This document shows, piece by piece, positions 5,730-9,012 of a stretch of DNA of 9,012 nucleotides. The stretch's first letter is position 1, and each line of letters opens with the position of its first letter. Origin of the DNA: Thermoanaerobaculaceae bacterium (GTDB lineage Bacteria > Acidobacteriota > Thermoanaerobaculia > Thermoanaerobaculales > Thermoanaerobaculaceae); contig JALHTD010000219.1 in the NCBI GenBank assembly GCA_022865555.1, forward strand, positions 1 through 9,012, in the 5' to 3' direction. The notes under the pieces are model-generated. The model made no database searches. It worked only from the letters and a program-made list of their open reading frames with translations, and had not been told where the DNA came from. The translations under genes were made by a program, and so were the position numbers.

Positions 5730-6548
5730 CTACGGTGTGCGACTGCCGACGGTGGGCAACAACCGGTTCAGAGAGCCGGACCGCAGACCCTCGAGGTCGA
5801 GGGCCACGAATGCGAACCCGGCCTCGCGCACCCGCCGCACGATCTCCTCGGCGAGGCCGTCGGCGAGCACGCGTCCCATCTCGGCCCTGGGCAGCTCGAT
5901 GCGGGCCGTGCTGCCGTGATGGCGGACCCTCAGCTCGCGGAAGCCGAGCTCGCGCAACGCGGCCTCGGCGCGCCCGATCTGCTCCAGCTTCTCCCGTGTG
6001 ATCGGGTCGCCGTACGGCACCCGCGACGACAGGCAGGGGCTGGAGGGCTTGTCCCACACCGGCAGCTCAAGCTCCCTGAGGGCCTCGCGGATCGCGGCCT
6101 TGCCCCAGCCGAGCTCCGAGAGCGGCGAGCGCACGGCGAGCTCTTCGGCGGCGCGCCGGCCGGGCCGGAAGTCGGAGAGGTCGTCCGCGTTGGTCCCGTC
6201 CAGCACCGCCGCGAGGTCCCGCTCGTCGGCTATCACAGCCAGCCGCCGGAACAGCTCGCCCTTGCAGACGTAGCAGCGGTCCGGGGTGTTGGCCGCGTAG
6301 CCGGGAATCGCGAGCTCCGAGTAGGTGATCTCCTCCTGCCGGATCCCGATCCGCTCTGCGAGCGCACGTGCCGCCGCGGCCTCGCCCTCGGACAGGCTCT
6401 CCGAACGGGCGGTGACCGCGAGCGCCCGGTCCCCGAGGGCACGATGCGCAGCCCACGCGACCAGCGCCGAGTCGGCACCACCGGAGAACGCAACGACCGC
6501 GCTCCCCAGCGGCCTCAGGTGCCCTATCAGGAGTTCGAGCCTCTCCAT
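5730..6548 (-). CDS. larE: ATP-dependent sacrificial sulfur transferase, LarE-type PP-loop protein
   Basis: LarE enzymes adenylate a carboxylated nicotinic acid mononucleotide and insert sulfur while making the nickel-pincer cofactor of lactate racemase and related enzymes. Counting from the ATG at 6548 (272 residues), the N-terminal PP-loop AFSGGADSAL has its SGGxDS core at 22-27. Further family blocks are TPDRCYVCKGELF at about 88-100, DGTNADDLSDFRPG at 117-130 and KPSSPCLSSRVPYG at 167-180. Cys171 in the last block corresponds in context to the sulfur-donating cysteine of the Lactobacillus enzyme. No further cysteine follows it, which argues for the single-cysteine sacrificial type rather than the iron-sulfur type. 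A TTG two codons earlier (6554) is also possible, but the ATG gives the usual N-terminus. No good Shine-Dalgarno is visible. The gene starts 33 bases after the channel gene, so the two are probably co-transcribed. larB, larC and larA are not in the window, so the real substrate is open. Confidence 0.87.
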   Translation of the reverse strand: MERLELLIGHLRPLGSAVVAFSGGADSALVAWAAHRALGDRALAVTARSESLSEGEAAAARALAERIGIRQEEITYSELAIPGYAANTPDRCYVCKGELFRRLAVIADERDLAAVLDGTNADDLSDFRPGRRAAEELAVRSPLSELGWGKAAIREALRELELPVWDKPSSPCLSSRVPYGDPITREKLEQIGRAEAALRELGFRELRVRHHGSTARIELPRAEMGRVLADGLAEEIVRRVREAGFAFVALDLEGLRSGSLNRLLPTVGSRTP

Positions 6549-6581
6549 CGCCAAGAAGTGTAACCGGCCTCGCGCCCGCTC

Positions 6582-8024
6582 TCATCCCCCGACGAGGCGC
6601 AGCAGGCGCTCGAGCAGGAAGCTCGCGAGGCCCTTCGGGGTCACCGCGGCACCGGCCATCGCCTCGCGGGCTGTCAGCTCCTGCTGCCGCGAAGCCATGC
6701 GGTTGGCCAGCTCCTCGGCGAGTTCGCGGCGCTCCGCGAGCAGCGCCGCGAGCGCGCGGCTGTCCACCTCCACGACCGCAAGGCCACCGGCCGCCCGCAC
6801 GGTGGCCGCTCGCGGCGCCCCGGATAGGAACGCCATCTCGCCGAACACCTCGCCCCCACGCACCCGGGCCACCTCCTGGCCGGCGTGCAGCACGATGGCC
6901 TCACCGCGCGCCACGACGTACATGGCACGCGAGGCCTCGCCCTCCCGCACCACCGCCTCGCCGGGCGCAAACACCTGCCAGCGTGCGGTGGCTGCCAGCA
7001 GCGCGACTGCGTCCTCGGGCAGGCCGGCGAAGAGGGTGCAGCCGGCGAGGGCGTCCCGGCTCATCCGCACCGGATCCTCCACGAGCCTCTCGGCCACGAG
7101 GTGGACGCTCCGCTGGGGGAACGGGATCTCCATGCCGGCGCGGGCGAGCGCGGCGTGCGCCCGGGTGAGGAAGGCGTCGGTCAGGTCCGCCGCCAGCCAC
7201 GGCTCGTGGGTCCACAGCCGGCACTCGTACGCGACGGCGCTCTCCGCGAACTCCCGCACCAGGATCTGCGGCGCGGGCTCGGCGAGCACGAGGGGGACGT
7301 CGGCAGCCACACGCTGGAGGACCTCCTTGACCGCGTACGGCGAAGCGCCGTAGGCCACACCCAGGCGCACCGGTACCGCGACCGTCTGCTCACCCTCGCC
7401 GTAGAGATGCGTGCGCGCCCTGGCGACCTGAGAGTTCGGTATCAGCACCCTCTCCCCGAGGCGAGTTCGGAGAACCAGCGAGCGCCATCCGAGTTCCTCG
7501 ACCTCGCCCACGATGCCGTCCACCTCGACCCAGGTGCCGGCCTCGAGACGCTGCTCCCACGCCAGGGCCAGGCCCGCGAGCAGGGCGCCGAGCGTTTCCT
7601 GGAGGGCGAAACCCACCACGACGGTGACGACCGCCGTCCCGGCCAGCAGGCCCCCGACGTTCATGTTGAGGCCGTAGCGCAGGACTGTGGCCACGACCAG
7701 CACGTACAGCAGCAACGCCACCACGTCGCGGGCCAGGCGCGGCACCACCACGTGCATGCGCTGCGCCAGCAGCCAATCGAAAACCACGAGCAGCGCGAGC
7801 TTCGCCAGCAGGTAGCCCAGGGCCAGAAGGACCGCGACGTCCGACCAGAGCTCCCAGCGCCCCCCCACGTTTGCCGTCAGCACGAGCCACTGCGCCAGCG
7901 CCGAAACGCCCAGGAAGGCCACCGCGCCCGCCAGGTGCCGGAGCACCTGCGAGCGAACCAGACGGCCAAAACCGAGGACGGCAAACGCCGCCCCACCGAC
8001 CAGAAGGCTGAAGGTCGCGCTCAT
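6582..8024 (-). CDS. MscS-type ion channel with C-terminal cyclic-nucleotide-binding domain
   Basis: Inner-membrane channel of 480 residues with the architecture of the bCNG family (MscS-like channels gated or modulated by cyclic nucleotides). Four or five hydrophobic segments lie at about 5-20, 31-50, 62-84, 98-118 and 122-156. The last matches the pore-lining MscS helix and ends in a Gly/Ala-rich stretch (TLGALLAGLALAWEQ at 144-158). The MscS beta domain follows, with GTWVEVDGIVGEVEELGWRS at 163-182 and VLIPNSQV at 193-200, and then a mixed domain to about 310. Residues 328-435 are a cNMP-binding fold with the phosphate-binding cassette FGEMAFLSGAPRAATV at 394-409. The cassette keeps the Glu and Arg that contact the nucleotide in CAP/PKA-type domains, so ligand binding is plausible. 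A charged helical tail follows (436-480). The ATG at 8024 lacks a clear ribosome site; TACAAT lies ten bases upstream. Confidence 0.9.
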   Translation of the reverse strand: MSATFSLLVGGAAFAVLGFGRLVRSQVLRHLAGAVAFLGVSALAQWLVLTANVGGRWELWSDVAVLLALGYLLAKLALLVVFDWLLAQRMHVVVPRLARDVVALLLYVLVVATVLRYGLNMNVGGLLAGTAVVTVVVGFALQETLGALLAGLALAWEQRLEAGTWVEVDGIVGEVEELGWRSLVLRTRLGERVLIPNSQVARARTHLYGEGEQTVAVPVRLGVAYGASPYAVKEVLQRVAADVPLVLAEPAPQILVREFAESAVAYECRLWTHEPWLAADLTDAFLTRAHAALARAGMEIPFPQRSVHLVAERLVEDPVRMSRDALAGCTLFAGLPEDAVALLAATARWQVFAPGEAVVREGEASRAMYVVARGEAIVLHAGQEVARVRGGEVFGEMAFLSGAPRAATVRAAGGLAVVEVDSRALAALLAERRELAEELANRMASRQQELTAREAMAGAAVTPKGLASFLLERLLRLVGG

Positions 8025-8034
8025 GTCGAGAGCG

Positions 8035-8040
8035 ATTGTA
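8035..8040 (-). promoter_or_regulatory. Possible -10 box close to the channel gene start
   Basis: TACAAT on the minus strand ends ten bases before the ATG at 8024. Transcription from it would leave a leader of only a few bases, which fits the lack of a Shine-Dalgarno there. No good -35 box is seen at 16-18 bases. Confidence 0.35.
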
Positions 8041-8050
8041 CGCCGGCCGC

Positions 8051-8090
8051 GCCGCCGGAATGTCTCCTTCCGACGGCGGCCCTAGCCGCC
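8051..8090. repeat. Two mutually exclusive GC-rich hairpins in the divergent intergenic region
   Basis: GCCGCC-GGAA (8051-8060) can pair with TTCC-GAC-GGCGGC (8068-8080) with a three-base bulge. The same GGCGGC (8075-8080) can instead pair perfectly with GCCGCC at 8085-8090 across a four-base loop. The two stems cannot form together. They may be a structured leader or operator, or simply a product of high GC content. Confidence 0.4.
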
Positions 8091-8114
8091 ACGCCGAGCG
8101 GCGGGGGCGATTGC

Positions 8115-8136
8115 TGATCCCGCAAGGCGGGAATCA
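8115..8136. repeat. Inverted repeat upstream of kgd
   Basis: A nine-base-pair stem with one bulged base: TGATCCCGC at 8115-8123, loop AAG, and GCGGGAATCA at 8127-8136. It lies about 30 bases before the kgd start and 91 bases before the channel start. It could be an operator for either divergent gene or a dispersed REP-like palindrome. It is not placed as a terminator, since no gene ends here and no T-tract follows. Confidence 0.55.
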
Positions 8137-8154
8137 TTCTGGGCCGGATAGATT

Positions 8155-8160
8155 TACCAT
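8155..8160 (+). promoter_or_regulatory. Possible -10 box giving a leaderless kgd transcript
   Basis: TACCAT (pattern TAnnnT) ends six bases before the ATG at 8167, so transcription would begin at or next to the start codon. No Shine-Dalgarno is visible upstream of the ATG, which agrees with leaderless translation. No recognisable -35 box accompanies it. Confidence 0.35.
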
Positions 8161-8166
8161 AGCCAC

Positions 8167-9012
8167 ATGAACGACGAGCCCAAGAAACCGGACTCCTTCG
8201 GGCCGAACGTCTGGCTGATCGACGAGATGTTCCGGGAGTTCAAGGAGCGCCCCGAGTCGGTCAGCGAGAGCTGGCGCGAGTTCTTCTCCGACTACCGCCC
8301 GGCGGCCGGCCGGATCGCCCCGCCTCCCGCTGCGGTGCCGCCGGCCGCGCCCAGGGAAGCGCCGGCACCCCCGGAGGCCGCGCCCGCCACAGTGCCGTTG
8401 ATCGGCCCGGCCAGGCGCCTGGTCGAGAACATGCAGGCAAGCCTCTCGGTCCCCACCGCCACCTCGGTGCGCACGATCCCGGTGCGCCTGCTGGAGGAGA
8501 ACCGCTCCCTCATGAATCAGCACCTGGCCGAGCTGACCGGCGGCAAGGTGAGCTTCACCCACCTGCTGGCCTGGGCGATCGTCAAGGCTCTGCAGGCGAT
8601 GCCCGGGATGCGAACGCTCTACGTGGAGGTGGAGGGCGCGCCCCACCGTCGTGTGGCCGAGCACGTCAATCTCGGTCTTGCAGTGGACGTGCAGCGCCGC
8701 GACGGCTCTCGCAGTCTTGTCGTTCCCAGCATCAAGCACGCCGAGGCCCTCGAGTTCGCGACGTTCTTCGCCGCCTACAACGAGCTGATCCGCAAGGCGC
8801 AGGCCAGCCAGCTCACCCCCGACGACTTCGCCGACACGACCGTCAGCCTCACCAACCCCGGGATGCTCGGAACCACCCAGTCCGTGCCGCGGCTGATGGT
8901 GGGTCAGAGCCTGATCATCGCCGCCGGGAGCATCGGCTTCCCGGCGGAGTACCAGCTCGCCGACCCCGCGACCCTCGCCCACCTGGGCGTGAGCAAGGTG
9001 CTGACGCTCACC
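8167..9012 (+). CDS. kgd: Multifunctional 2-oxoglutarate decarboxylase/dehydrogenase E1 with fused E2 domain, N-terminal part (cut by window edge)
   Basis: Kgd-type enzymes link the TCA cycle from 2-oxoglutarate to succinyl-CoA or succinic semialdehyde, combining an E2-like succinyltransferase domain with a thiamine-diphosphate E1 in one chain. Only residues 1-282 are visible. The N-terminus has the E1o-type helix FGPNVWLIDEMFREFKERPE (11-30) ending in WREFFSDY (36-43). A Pro/Ala-rich linker spans about 44-78. From residue 79 the catalytic E2 domain begins (GPARRLVENMQASLSVPTAT at 80-99) and runs through GGKVSFTHLL (125-134), HVNLGLAVDV (166-175), DGSRSLVVP (179-187), VSLTNPGMLGT (226-236) and SVPRLMVGQ (239-247). 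The E2 active-site histidine motif (normally DHR) should follow just past the edge. There is no lipoyl domain at the N-terminus, as in the mycobacterial protein, so the E2 for the lipoyl step must be supplied elsewhere. The gene is divergent from the channel gene. Confidence 0.95.
   Translation, partial: MNDEPKKPDSFGPNVWLIDEMFREFKERPESVSESWREFFSDYRPAAGRIAPPPAAVPPAAPREAPAPPEAAPATVPLIGPARRLVENMQASLSVPTATSVRTIPVRLLEENRSLMNQHLAELTGGKVSFTHLLAWAIVKALQAMPGMRTLYVEVEGAPHRRVAEHVNLGLAVDVQRRDGSRSLVVPSIKHAEALEFATFFAAYNELIRKAQASQLTPDDFADTTVSLTNPGMLGTTQSVPRLMVGQSLIIAAGSIGFPAEYQLADPATLAHLGVSKVLTLT

Noticed and set aside
6885..8117. Plus-strand open frame of 410 codons opposite the channel gene
   Set aside because: The channel on the other strand has clear MscS and cNMP domains. 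The plus-strand product is His/Gln/Arg-rich without any domain.
8115..8136. Reading the palindrome as a Neisseria-type dRS3 element or as an intrinsic terminator
   Set aside because: It resembles the dRS3 pattern only loosely and the context is a different, GC-rich genome. There is no T-tract and no gene ends beside it.
8134..8982. Minus-strand open frame of 282 codons opposite kgd
   Set aside because: Shadow of kgd, which matches known Kgd proteins along its whole visible length.
1..9012. A hidden novel defence or mobile system
   Set aside because: Every long gene is accounted for by core metabolism, a channel or LarE. No transposase, integrase, nuclease, toxin or repeat-spacer array is visible on either strand.

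Overview
The window is a stretch of high-GC bacterial chromosome. Most of it (1-5628) is a respiratory complex I operon on the minus strand, read right to left from a clear promoter at 5601-5628: nuoA, nuoB, nuoC, nuoD, nuoH, nuoI, nuoJ, nuoK and the first third of nuoL, which runs off the left edge. The genes are tightly packed, with 1-10 base overlaps or gaps under 10 bases. The one exception is a 160-base gap between nuoB and nuoC that holds a palindromic repeat element. The peripheral-arm genes nuoE, nuoF and nuoG, which in the classical order lie between nuoD and nuoH, are absent: nuoD is followed directly by nuoH.

Upstream of the nuo promoter, also on the minus strand, are two genes that probably form their own transcription unit. 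The first is an MscS-type channel with a C-terminal cyclic-nucleotide-binding domain. It is followed 33 bases later by a LarE-type PP-loop sulfur transferase. A 142-base divergent intergenic region with several GC-rich hairpins separates the channel gene from a plus-strand gene that runs off the right edge. That gene is the N-terminal part of a Kgd-type 2-oxoglutarate decarboxylase/dehydrogenase with a fused E2 acyltransferase domain.

The organism cannot be named from this window. The fused Kgd is best known from Actinomycetota but also occurs in other phyla. The separate nuoC and nuoD, the high GC content, and the absence of a visible Shine-Dalgarno at the channel and kgd genes while the nuo genes carry good GGAGG-type sites, would fit a deep-branching actinobacterium or a high-GC lineage such as Acidobacteriota. 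This is inference.

Functionally the window is core energy metabolism: a TCA-cycle entry enzyme (Kgd) next to the quinone-reducing, proton-pumping module of complex I. I see no phage, transposase, CRISPR array, tRNA or rRNA, and no clear new multi-gene system. The points most worth checking are the A-B-C-D-H-I-J-K-L layout, the repeat element inside the operon, the orphan LarE-channel pair, and the structured divergent regulatory region.
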